The notes beneath the pieces are model-generated. The model saw only the letters and a list, made by a program, of their open reading frames with translations, had not been told where the DNA came from and did no database searches. Made by a program: the position numbers and the translations under genes. A stretch of DNA of 49,447 bases from contig JAUWJD010000025.1 of assembly GCA_030607875.1 (NCBI GenBank), positions 1 through 49,447 of the forward strand. The letters run 5' to 3'. Each line of letters opens with the position of its first letter. Within the stretch, counting starts at the first letter, position 1. The stretch comes from Chloroflexota bacterium (GTDB taxonomy: Bacteria > Chloroflexota > Anaerolineae > UBA2200). This document shows positions 42,457-49,447 of the stretch, piece by piece.

Positions 42457-43296
42457 CTAGACAACGATCGGCTTGCCTCGGCCCCTGACCACACGCCAGC
42501 GCATCGTCGCAGGCTCGAAGGTGAGTTCGAACACCGCCTCCCCTGGTGTGCTGACCAGGTAATGGTGGATGATCTTTTTCCCCTGGCCTGTGCTCCACGT
42601 ACGTCCTATGGAGGCGACAGGCAGCAACCGCCCCCGCCACTGGAAGGCCAGGGGGATGGGGTGCCCTGGTTTCTCGAAGCGCGCCTCGACCTCGACCGCC
42701 GTATCTGGGGCGTCCAGGTCCCGCCGAATTTCAAGTGGGGTGTCCTCGCTCTGCTCCGGTTTGGGGGAGGGCGGGGTTTCGCATTTGTCAGGCGCGACCG
42801 CGCTTTGCTCTTCCTCATGCGGGGACAAGTGCTCGTGCAAGAGCTCCAGGGCTGCCCGGGCTGACCACTCCCTGTTCTCCCAGCGATCGCCAGGCCAGAC
42901 GTATCTCCTGCACACTTCTCCCTGGGCAGAGGCCAGAGCGATGTAGACGAGGCCTACGGGTTTCTCCGGTGTGGCTCCAGCAGGCCCGGCAATGCCGGTG
43001 ATGGCCAAAGCCAGGTCTGTCTGCAGCAGTCGCCGTACTCCCTTGGCCATGGCTGTGACTGTTTGAGGGCTGACAGCACCGTAACGCTCCAGAATGCCGG
43101 CCGGCACGTTGAGCACACGCGTCTTTGCCTCGTAGGAGTAGGCGATCACGCCGCCTTCGAAATAGGCCGAGCTGCCGGGGATGTCGGTGATATAAGCGCC
43201 CAGCAGGCCCCCAGTGCAAGATTCGGCCACCGCCAGGGTGAGGTGGCGCTCCTTTAGCAACTCGCCGACAGCTTGTGCCAGGGAATCTGTGTTCAT
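42457..43296 (-). CDS. CinA-type amidohydrolase fused to a DUF6504-like domain
   Basis: 279 aa. Residues 1-155 match the CinA C-terminal (PncC) domain: LAVAESCTGGLLGAYITDIPGSS, GGVIAYSYEAK, GAVSPQTVTAMAKG and ITGIAGPAGATPEKPVGLVYIA. These deamidate nicotinamide mononucleotide. After a Pro/Glu-rich linker (about 160-205) comes a basic beta-rich domain: HPIPLAFQWRGRLLPVASIG, HHYLVSTPGEAVFEL and FEPATMRWRVVR, which I recognise as DUF6504. The CinA N-terminal molybdopterin-like domain is absent. Convergent with the methyltransferase gene, 10 bp apart. Confidence 0.85.
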   Translation of the reverse strand: MNTDSLAQAVGELLKERHLTLAVAESCTGGLLGAYITDIPGSSAYFEGGVIAYSYEAKTRVLNVPAGILERYGAVSPQTVTAMAKGVRRLLQTDLALAITGIAGPAGATPEKPVGLVYIALASAQGEVCRRYVWPGDRWENREWSARAALELLHEHLSPHEEEQSAVAPDKCETPPSPKPEQSEDTPLEIRRDLDAPDTAVEVEARFEKPGHPIPLAFQWRGRLLPVASIGRTWSTGQGKKIIHHYLVSTPGEAVFELTFEPATMRWRVVRGRGKPIVV

Positions 43297-43364
43297 TGCT
43301 GTGTACCTCCTTGAGGCTGCGCTGCTCAGTATACTACTGAAAGTGGTGAAGGCACAAAGAGCAA

Positions 43365-43393
43365 TTGCTAGTGATGAACAGACGTGATATAAT
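43365..43393 (+). promoter_or_regulatory. obg promoter
   Basis: TTGCTA (43365-43370), 17 nt, perfect TATAAT (43388-43393), 46 nt before the obg start. Confidence 0.7.
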
Positions 43394-43439
43394 CTTCTAC
43401 TGCAGCAGGCATTGGACCAGTAGGTAAGATGAGGTCTTT

Positions 43440-44708
43440 ATGACAGAGTCCTACTTCTTTGACGAAGCGACAATTCACGTCCGTGCTGGTAAAGGCGGCA
43501 ACGGCTGCGTCAGCTTTCGGCGCGAGAAATACGTGCCCTTCGGCGGCCCAAATGGCGGCAATGCGGGAGCTGGCGGTGGCGTGTATCTGGTTGCCAACCG
43601 GCATTTGAGCACGCTGATCCAGTTCCAGCGGAAACAACACTTCCGGGCCGAGTCCGGTGGCCATGGACTGGGCAAGGGCATGCAGGGCAAACGGGGAGAA
43701 GACCTGTTCGTCCCTGTGCCGCCGGGCACGGTGGTGCGCGACGCCAAGACCGGGGCGCTGCTGGCAGACCTGGTTCAAGATGGTCAGAAGGTGCTGGTGG
43801 CAAAGGGTGGGCGCGGCGGCAGGGGCAATGCCGCTTTCGCGTCGTCCACCAACCAGGCTCCGCGCATTGCCGAAAAGGGTGAGCCAGGCGAGGAGCGCTC
43901 GCTGAAGCTGGAACTGAAACTGATCGCCGACGTGGGCATCATCGGCGTGCCCAACGCGGGCAAATCCACGCTGCTAGCGGCGGTGAGCGCGGCGCGGCCT
44001 AAGATCGCCGCCTATCCGTTCACCACCCTGTCGCCCAACCTGGGCGTGGCCAGCCTCGACCACCAGACGCTGCTGCTGGCGGACATCCCTGGTCTGATCG
44101 AGGGCGCGCACGCTGGAGCGGGGCTGGGCATCAAGTTCTTGCGCCACATTGAGCGGACGCGTGTGCTGATCCATCTTCTGAATGGGGCTGCTCCCGACCC
44201 GCTGCAGGATTTTGAAGCCATCAACGCCGAGTTGGCCCTGTTCAGTCCCAAGCTTGCGACCAAGCCCCAGGTCGTAGTGCTGAACAAAATGGACCTGCCG
44301 CAGGCGCAGGAGATGTGGCCCGCTGTGCAGGCGGCCATGGCCGAGCGGGACCTTCCCGTCTTGGCCATCTCTGCGGTGACAGGTCAGGGCACACGGGAGC
44401 TGCTGTGGGCCGTGCTGGGGGTTCTACAGGCGCTTCCTGTGGAAACGCCCCCCGCTGTGGAGGTCCAGGTCTTTCGCCCAGCGGAGGAAGAGGACGTGGT
44501 TGAGGTCGTCCAGGAAGGCGACCATTTCCGCGTTCGCGGACGGCGGGTGGAGAGAGCAGCGGCCATGACCGATTGGAACACCCGGGAAGCTGTGGCCCGC
44601 TTTCAGCGCATTCTGAAGGCGATGGGCGTTTTCCAAACCCTGCGGGCGGTGGGCGTCCAGCCAGGGGACACGGTGTTTGTCGGCAGCCATGTGTTGGAGT
44701 GGCAATAG
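43440..44708 (+). CDS. obg: GTPase Obg/CgtA
   Basis: 422 aa. An N-terminal glycine-rich Obg fold (about 1-158, [20 protein letters not shown]) is followed by a G domain with GVPNAGKST, the Walker [15 protein letters not shown] and a C-terminal Obg-specific (OCT) domain (about 345-422, [13 protein letters not shown]). It acts in 50S ribosome assembly and stress response. Normal length. First of a probable obg-nadD-epimerase transcript. Confidence 0.96.
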   Translation: MTESYFFDEATIHVRAGKGGNGCVSFRREKYVPFGGPNGGNAGAGGGVYLVANRHLSTLIQFQRKQHFRAESGGHGLGKGMQGKRGEDLFVPVPPGTVVRDAKTGALLADLVQDGQKVLVAKGGRGGRGNAAFASSTNQAPRIAEKGEPGEERSLKLELKLIADVGIIGVPNAGKSTLLAAVSAARPKIAAYPFTTLSPNLGVASLDHQTLLLADIPGLIEGAHAGAGLGIKFLRHIERTRVLIHLLNGAAPDPLQDFEAINAELALFSPKLATKPQVVVLNKMDLPQAQEMWPAVQAAMAERDLPVLAISAVTGQGTRELLWAVLGVLQALPVETPPAVEVQVFRPAEEEDVVEVVQEGDHFRVRGRRVERAAAMTDWNTREAVARFQRILKAMGVFQTLRAVGVQPGDTVFVGSHVLEWQ

Positions 44709-44780
44709 GGTGACACGGATTAGCATCGTAGAATCTGCGTTATCTGTGCAATCTGTGGATTCTTCTGGAGTGGCAATGGC

Positions 44781-45431
44781 ATGAGGTCCATTGGCGTCCT
44801 AGGGGGCACATTTGATCCTATACACCAGGGACACCTGGTGATTGCCGGAGATGCGCAGGCCTACCTGCACCTGGACAAGGTGCTGTTCATACCGGCCTAC
44901 CGGCCGCCTCACAAGCCGCAGAACTCTTACTCCGCCTTTGAGCACCGCGTGCGCATGGTCGAGCTGGCTATTGCCAGCAATCCCCATTTTGAGCTTTCGC
45001 TCATTGAAGCACAGCGGTCTGGCCCGTCTTATACGGTGGATACCTTGCGAGACTTGAAGGCGGAGCTGGGGGCGGATGTCGAAATCTATCTCATTATCGG
45101 CATGGACTCTTTGGTCAATATCCTGACCTGGCACAAACCTGCTGAATTGCTCACTCTCTGCCGCATCGTGGTCGCTGAGCGTGCCGGCTATCACGTCGAT
45201 CTGGAGCCACTGGAGGAGGGTCTGCCTGGCCTGCGGGACAGTCTCGTTCTGATAGACACGCCGGAACTGTCCATATCCTCTACCGATCTGCAGCATCGGG
45301 TGCAGGTGGGACTGCCCATCCGCTATCAGGTGCCCCCGAGCGTGGAGAGATACATTTACGAGCACAAGCTCTACCTGGATGAGGGCGCGGTACGAGCGGA
45401 GGCCCAGCCTGAGCGGGATCAGTCGTGTTGA
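44781..45431 (+). CDS. nadD: Nicotinate-nucleotide adenylyltransferase
   Basis: 216 aa enzyme of NAD synthesis joining nicotinate mononucleotide with ATP. It has VLGGTFDPIHQGHLVIA (the GxFDPxHxGH motif), IPAYRPPHK, the acceptor loop GPSYTVDTL, the IIGMDSL segment and the closing ISSTDLQHRV. The gene follows obg; the 72-bp gap carries a phrase rich in ATCTG/TCTGTG repeats. Confidence 0.95.
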   Translation: MRSIGVLGGTFDPIHQGHLVIAGDAQAYLHLDKVLFIPAYRPPHKPQNSYSAFEHRVRMVELAIASNPHFELSLIEAQRSGPSYTVDTLRDLKAELGADVEIYLIIGMDSLVNILTWHKPAELLTLCRIVVAERAGYHVDLEPLEEGLPGLRDSLVLIDTPELSISSTDLQHRVQVGLPIRYQVPPSVERYIYEHKLYLDEGAVRAEAQPERDQSC

Positions 45432-46258
45432 GGCTCAGCTTTTCCACGGGCACGCTGTACCACCTGCCCTTGCGCACCACCTTTGCTCTGGCACATGAAG
45501 CCGGTTTCGAGGGCGTGGAACTGATTCTAGGCCCGCAGGTGCTTCTGCGCGGCGCTGCCTACGTACGGAGGCTCAGCCAGGAATACTCCCTTCCTGTGCT
45601 CAGCGTGCATCCCCCGATTGTTCCCTATCCCGGTCAGAACAAGGCGGCTCGCATCTTGCCGCACCTGTTTTCCCTGGCTGAGCAAGTGGACTGTGACCTC
45701 ATCGTGCTGCATACGCCGAAAACCACGGAAGCAGAAGACTCTCGGTGGACGGAATTCGTGGAAGCATTGACGCGCGAACGCTCGAATACTGGGGTGCGGG
45801 TTTCATTGGAGAACGCTGGCATCTTCTGGGAATCGGATATCCATTACATACTGCATGACATACGTAGACTGCGCGCCTTTGCTGACCGGTGTGATCTGCC
45901 GCTGACGTTCGATACATCTCACGCTGGCACTTCCGCCTATGAACTGCTGGAAGCTTACGCTCTCTGCAGTGGTCGTGTGGTCAACGTGCACTTTAGCGAC
46001 CTAGTGCATCGCCGCATCTTCCCCGATTGGCCGCCGCTGTACACTTTCTTCAAGCACCACCAAATGCCCGGGGAGGGCGTGTTGCCGCTGGCCGAGTTCG
46101 TGCATATGCTTCTGAGAACCGGCTATTTGGGTATCTTCACACTGGAAGTCAGCCCCACCGCGATCAAAGCTTGGAGTCTATCACGGATACGCGAGGGTTT
46201 GGCTAGCGCAGTGACCTTCGTGCGGCAGTTGGAGGCTGAGGCTGGTCGCTCAGACTAG
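45425..46258 (+). CDS. Sugar phosphate isomerase/epimerase-like TIM barrel
   Basis: 277 aa of the AP-endonuclease-2/xylose-isomerase-like TIM-barrel family. GFEGVELIL, LIVLHTPKTTE, VSLENAGIFWE, LTFDTSHAGTSAYEL, VVNVHFSD and YLGIFTLEVSP place the usual metal-ligand Glu, His, Asp and Glu residues. The GTG start lies inside the nadD end (7-nt overlap), so translation is coupled. The substrate is not identifiable; endonuclease IV is less likely on overall pattern. Confidence 0.82.
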   Translation: MLRLSFSTGTLYHLPLRTTFALAHEAGFEGVELILGPQVLLRGAAYVRRLSQEYSLPVLSVHPPIVPYPGQNKAARILPHLFSLAEQVDCDLIVLHTPKTTEAEDSRWTEFVEALTRERSNTGVRVSLENAGIFWESDIHYILHDIRRLRAFADRCDLPLTFDTSHAGTSAYELLEAYALCSGRVVNVHFSDLVHRRIFPDWPPLYTFFKHHQMPGEGVLPLAEFVHMLLRTGYLGIFTLEVSPTAIKAWSLSRIREGLASAVTFVRQLEAEAGRSD

Positions 46259-46443
46259 CGGACATTCAACACCAAGATATCAAGACACGAAGAATAGACA
46301 GAATTCGTCGTTTGTGGCTCTGTGTTACAGAGTACTGCGTGAGTCGCTAAACTCGAACAGCACTTTTATACGATGATTCGGTGAAATGCGTTTGGCAATC
46401 CATGCGCGAAGCAGTAATCTTCGATTGCTCCACGGAAGGACTC

Positions 46444-47745
46444 TTACGGAGACAGCCGGTCCAGGTCTCTGGGGAACAGCGTGGCCTCACGCAAATTGCC
46501 CAATTCGGCCAACTGCATCACCAGCCGTTCCAGGCCGATGGCAAAGCCACCATGCGGCGGCATTCCGTATTTGAAAGCCTGCAGGTAGCCGTCGATGGCC
46601 TCTGGATCGATGCCCCACTGGAGGGCGTTGTTCAGCAGTTGCTCATAGCGATGGATACGCTGCCCTCCCGTGACGATCTCGCAGCCCCGGAACAGCAGGT
46701 CAAATCCCTTGGTCAGCGAAGGGTCCTGGTCATCGGGCATGGTGTAGAAGGGGCGTTTCGCTGTCGGGTAGTGGGTGATGAATAGCAGCTCCGAGTGCAA
46801 TTCCTGTTCGGCATGTTCGCACAGCCAGGCCTCGTGTTGCGGTGCCAGGTCCGGTTCGCCACGGCAATCCTCTCCATGGCGCTCAAAAATGAGCTCCTGG
46901 GCGTCCGACAAACGCAACGAGGGTATCGAGTCACCGATGCTGGGCACCTTGATTTTCAGTAACTCCAACTCCCTCGCGAGTGATTGTTGGAGCCGGTCAA
47001 AGATGTAGCGCAGCACAGCGGTGAGCATAGCCATCACGTCCGTGTGATCCCGGATGAAACCCATCTCCAGGTCCAGGCTCACGTACTCGTTTGTGTGCCG
47101 TGATGTGCTGTGTTTCTCCGCGCGAAAGACGGGGCCCACCTCGAACACGCGCTCAAATACGCCCACCATTATCTGCTTGTAGAACTGCGGGCTTTGGGCG
47201 AGATAGGCCGGCCGCCCGAAATAGTCGATGCAGAAGACGTTGGCTCCACTTTCGGTGGCCGAGCCGACGATCTTGGGGGACTGAATCTCCACAAAGCCCT
47301 GCTGCGTCAGGTATTCTCGATAACCGGCCATGACTTGAGCCGAGATGCGGAACAGCGCCCGCTTCTCCAGATGGCGCAGGCCTAGTGGTGCATGGTTCAG
47401 AAAGACGTCCAGGCCGGGCTTGAGTTCTTTCTTGTTGATCTCAAAGGGCAAGGGTTCCAGGACTGGGGAGATCACCCTGACCCGGCAATCGTGCAGTTCC
47501 GCGCCTGCCGCTGCCCGTGGATCCGGCGTGACCAGGCCTTGAATCTCCAGCACAGATTCGTATTGCAGGCCCTTCAACTTGCCCATTTCTTCCGGATTGT
47601 CCAAGACGGCCTGGAATGTTCCTGCTCCATCGCGCAGTACCAGGAAGCCGAACTTGCCCATGTCACGCCAGTTATGCATCCAACCGGCAAGTTTGACCCG
47701 CTCTCCCACATGGGACGTGACCTCATCCGTGCGTATTCTTTGCAT
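46444..47745 (-). CDS. aspS: Aspartate--tRNA ligase, archaeal-type (probable nondiscriminating)
   Basis: 433 aa class II synthetase. An OB-fold anticodon domain (about 1-105, VKLAGWMHNWRDMGKFGFLVLRD) is followed by the catalytic core with motif 2 (VFEVGPVFRAEKHSTSRHTNEY), FITHYPTAKRPFYTMPDD and motif 3 (GFAIGLERLVMQL). It lacks the large insertion of standard bacterial AspRS and has the RPFYTMP phrase of archaeal-type AspRS. Such enzymes often also charge tRNA-Asn. I start at the ATG behind GAAGGAGG; the longer frame runs through the T-box leader. Confidence 0.92.
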   Translation of the reverse strand: MQRIRTDEVTSHVGERVKLAGWMHNWRDMGKFGFLVLRDGAGTFQAVLDNPEEMGKLKGLQYESVLEIQGLVTPDPRAAAGAELHDCRVRVISPVLEPLPFEINKKELKPGLDVFLNHAPLGLRHLEKRALFRISAQVMAGYREYLTQQGFVEIQSPKIVGSATESGANVFCIDYFGRPAYLAQSPQFYKQIMVGVFERVFEVGPVFRAEKHSTSRHTNEYVSLDLEMGFIRDHTDVMAMLTAVLRYIFDRLQQSLARELELLKIKVPSIGDSIPSLRLSDAQELIFERHGEDCRGEPDLAPQHEAWLCEHAEQELHSELLFITHYPTAKRPFYTMPDDQDPSLTKGFDLLFRGCEIVTGGQRIHRYEQLLNNALQWGIDPEAIDGYLQAFKYGMPPHGGFAIGLERLVMQLAELGNLREATLFPRDLDRLSP

Positions 47746-47762
47746 GCTGCCTCCTTCATAGT

Positions 47763-48006
47763 TAAAGCCCCCGTCGGATGAAAGGACGGGAGCTTCCCGT
47801 GGTGCCACCTTCATTCTCGCTGGCCTCACAACCAGCGACTCTGCGGGTCCATGACCCAAGCTCGGTAACGGGAGCGACCGGCGCAGGCTACTGAAGGCTT
47901 TGACTGCGCAGCTCCAGAGTGTCTTTCGGGAGCTCCTGAAGGCTACTTCACACCTGACGTAGCTCTCTGTGCTCCGGTGTGCTCCTTAGCTTCTCCTTCT
48001 TCGCTT
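47763..48006 (-). ncRNA. T-box leader of aspS, Asp specifier
   Basis: Tandem features on the minus strand: an AGAGAG element with a distal stem (about 47965-47940), a specifier loop reading GAAAGACACTCTGGAG with GAC (Asp) at 47923-47921, and the T-box AAGGTGGCACCACGGG (about 47811-47796). The bulge UGGC matches a GCCA acceptor end, as expected for a tRNA with G73. A competing terminator CCCGTC/GACGGG (47790-47785 with 47775-47770) precedes the ribosome-binding site. Uncharged tRNA-Asp should raise aspS expression. Confidence 0.92.
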
Positions 48007-48012
48007 TGGCAT

Positions 48013-48041
48013 TTTATAGCACAAAACCCGACAAAGGTCAA
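48013..48041 (-). promoter_or_regulatory. aspS promoter
   Basis: Minus strand: TTGACC (48041-48036), 17 nt, TATAAA (48018-48013), just before the T-box leader. Confidence 0.8.
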
Positions 48042-48044
48042 CTA

Positions 48045-49187
48045 TTAGTGGATCACCACCAGCGTGCCGGTACCGCTTTTGCTACTCCATATTTCGGAGG
48101 AGCCTGGCGGTAGCTGGGGGTCTGTCCACTCAAACAGCCACTTGGCATCCGCTACGCGCGAGTTCACGCAGCCATGGCTGCGTGGCCGACCAAAGTCGTT
48201 GTGCCAGTAGGTCCCGTGTATGGAGTAGGCGCCATAGAAGTACATCACGTATGGTACATTAGGCTGCACATAGTCGGGACCGCGCATCGTTTGCGAAAGA
48301 AGTTTGCGGAAGATTCGAAAACGACCGGTTACCGTTGGCGTCCAGGCACTGCCTGTGGACACCGTGGTACGAAATACCTCTAGCTCTCCTTCGTAAGCAA
48401 CCAGAGCCTGTGTGGAAAGGTCAACGTCTATCCACTTTTGGCCCCGCATAGGGTGTGGTGTGGGTGGTATGGCTGTCGGCGACGGTGTCCAGGTCGGGGA
48501 GGGGCTTGGCGTGAAAGTAGGCGTCTGCGTGTGGGTGCTCGTGGGTGTAGGCGTCTGCGTAGCCGTAGGTATCGCCGTAGGCGTGTGGGTTGGCGTGGAT
48601 GTGGAAGTGGCGGTTGCTGTAGGCGTGGGCGTCTGCGTGGCGGTTGGCGTAGCAGTGGCCGTGGGCGTATGGGTAGGTGGGAACAGAATCTGAGGGAGAT
48701 TCACCAGGTTGCCCGTGATGGCAGAGGTGCCCATAAGCAGGCAGAGCAATGCCGTGATCAGCAGAAGGCCAATCCCCAGGTAACGGAATGAGCGTGTCCG
48801 CTTCCTGGGCTGTGCTCTGGCTGCCGGCTGGCTGGCCGCAACGCGCTGTCTTTGATCCCGTCCCAGGCGGGGCCGTTGGTCCCGCACCAGGCGGGGTCTT
48901 TGATCCCGTCCCAGACGGGGTCGCTCATCCCTCGGAAGACGGGACTGTGCCCATTGCAACCCGGCTTGTGCCCGTTCGTTGTCCGGGTTGAGCTCCAGCA
49001 CCTGGCGTAGATAAGCGATGGATGCACGAGGGTCGTCAGCCAGCCCTGCCAGCCAGAGCAGTGCTTCCTCGTTGGTTGGATCGATGCTCAGTACCTGCGT
49101 AAAGTAGCGCCGAGCTGTCGCCCAATCCCCCGCTTCTGCTGTGGACCGGCCCAGGTTGAGGAGGTCTTGTATCTCTGCTGCGTTCAT
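48045..49187 (-). CDS. L,D-transpeptidase (YkuD) with TPR and Thr/Pro linker
   Basis: 380 aa. N-terminal cytosolic TPR-like segment (about 1-80), a basic linker with a repeated RDQRPRL unit (about 85-115), one membrane helix (about 135-158), a long Thr/Pro spacer (about 170-250) and a C-terminal YkuD domain (about 260-380). The catalytic signature [19 protein letters not shown] holds His and the nucleophilic Cys. The enzyme cross-links or modifies peptidoglycan outside the membrane. I start at the second ATG behind GAAGG. Such Thr/Pro spacers are typical of Anaerolineae surface proteins. Confidence 0.9.
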   Translation of the reverse strand: MNAAEIQDLLNLGRSTAEAGDWATARRYFTQVLSIDPTNEEALLWLAGLADDPRASIAYLRQVLELNPDNERAQAGLQWAQSRLPRDERPRLGRDQRPRLVRDQRPRLGRDQRQRVAASQPAARAQPRKRTRSFRYLGIGLLLITALLCLLMGTSAITGNLVNLPQILFPPTHTPTATATPTATQTPTPTATATSTSTPTHTPTAIPTATQTPTPTSTHTQTPTFTPSPSPTWTPSPTAIPPTPHPMRGQKWIDVDLSTQALVAYEGELEVFRTTVSTGSAWTPTVTGRFRIFRKLLSQTMRGPDYVQPNVPYVMYFYGAYSIHGTYWHNDFGRPRSHGCVNSRVADAKWLFEWTDPQLPPGSSEIWSSKSGTGTLVVIH

Positions 49188-49229
49188 CGGTTGCCTTCGC
49201 GCATCCCCTGCATGACCATGCTGAGGCCA

Positions 49230-49258
49230 ATTATAGCACAGAATCCGCAAGGTGAACA
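49230..49258 (-). promoter_or_regulatory. Candidate promoter of the L,D-transpeptidase gene
   Basis: Minus strand: perfect TATAAT (49235-49230) with a poor TGTTCA (49258-49253) at a 17-nt distance. Confidence 0.45.
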
Positions 49259-49351
49259 GAATGGCAGAGCGCGGGTAGTGTACCTTTCGTTCAGGAAATG
49301 CTGCATCAGTACCGACATGGCTCGATTGCTGTGTCAGTGCGCTCTCTTATG

Positions 49352-49447
49352 TAGCATAGGGGCTTGTCCCCGTCCGTGACGCCCACCCCGTCAAGCCATC
49401 GCCTTCGGCGAGACCTTCGGCGGGACGAACTGCAAGGGGCTATGCTA
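49352..49447. repeat. Inverted-repeat-flanked GC-rich segment at the window edge
   Basis: TAGCATAG (49352-49359) and CTATGCTA (49440-49447) are reverse complements and enclose about 80 GC-rich bases with small palindromes (GGGGCTTGTCCCC, GCCTTCGGC). No gene. Possibly a small repeat or the end of an insertion; the right edge is cut. Confidence 0.35.

Noticed and set aside
44709..44780. Short ATCTG/TCTGTG repeats between obg and nadD as a mobile repeat
   Set aside because: Only a few imperfect units and one location in the window; not enough to call an element.
48460..48690. GT-rich repetitive DNA that looks like a minisatellite
   Set aside because: It codes for the Thr/Pro spacer of the L,D-transpeptidase on the minus strand.
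48840..48930. Tandem 30-bp-like GC repeats resembling a small CRISPR
   Set aside because: They are in-frame copies of an RDQRPRL protein unit without unique spacers.

Overview
The window looks like chromosomal DNA of a member of the Chloroflexota, most likely Anaerolineae-like. This is an inference from three things: Thr/Pro-rich 'TPTPT' linkers behind lipoprotein or membrane anchors, an archaeal-type AspRS under a T-box, and the overall housekeeping set. No rRNA, tRNA or CRISPR array is visible. Most genes are ordinary and intact, but 17.9-18.2 kb and 29.4-37.4 kb are rich in broken genes and mobile DNA.

Layout. 1-9.2 kb (mostly minus strand): an edge-truncated lipoprotein that joins two kinds of substrate-binding domain, an M16 peptidase, a Ca2+-type P-ATPase, a TPR lipoprotein, a metallo-beta-lactamase-fold protein, a CooC-like ATPase and a parvulin lipoprotein. 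9.3-11.4 kb: CIRCE-controlled groES-groEL. 11.4-15.4 kb (minus): a two-component system, a DUF2085 membrane protein, a TlpA-like thioredoxin lipoprotein and a truncated CoA-binding protein. 15.5-17.7 kb (plus): a three-gene operon ending in an SPFH protein with two zinc ribbons. 17.9-18.2 kb: a decayed sigma-factor fragment. 18.3-27.8 kb (minus): a giant cyclic beta-glucan synthase gene behind a tandem universal-stress protein. 28.2-30.3 kb (minus): rpsU, a small unknown gene, an L35 copy broken by an amber codon, and a housekeeping-type sigma factor.

30.4-37.4 kb is the accessory island and the most interesting part. After an unknown gene, a DksA-like gene and padR comes the remnant of an integron-type integrase (minus) and, diverging from it, a cassette array on the plus strand. 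I read the array as: an ORF-less 113-bp cassette, a DUF3800 cassette, a second copy of the ORF-less cassette, a second DUF3800 cassette, and an AadA-like nucleotidyltransferase cassette. R'' and R' core sites, and L''/L' arms with an unpaired A, can be read directly. The attC of the first DUF3800 cassette is split by a 285-nt ORF-less group IIC-like intron; removing it restores an attC closely resembling the aadA1 type. The second ORF-less cassette is split by a 122-bp inverted-repeat (MITE-like) element with a 4-bp target duplication.

37.4-40.2 kb (minus): a glycolysis/fermentation operon with a frameshifted iron alcohol dehydrogenase, a cupin and a PPi-type phosphofructokinase. 40.3-42.4 kb (plus): infC-rpmI-rplT plus an rRNA methyltransferase, with infC apparently starting at ATA. 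42.5-49.4 kb: a CinA-DUF6504 fusion, obg, nadD, a TIM-barrel epimerase-like protein, an Asp T-box with archaeal-type aspS, and an L,D-transpeptidase with TPR and Thr/Pro linker.
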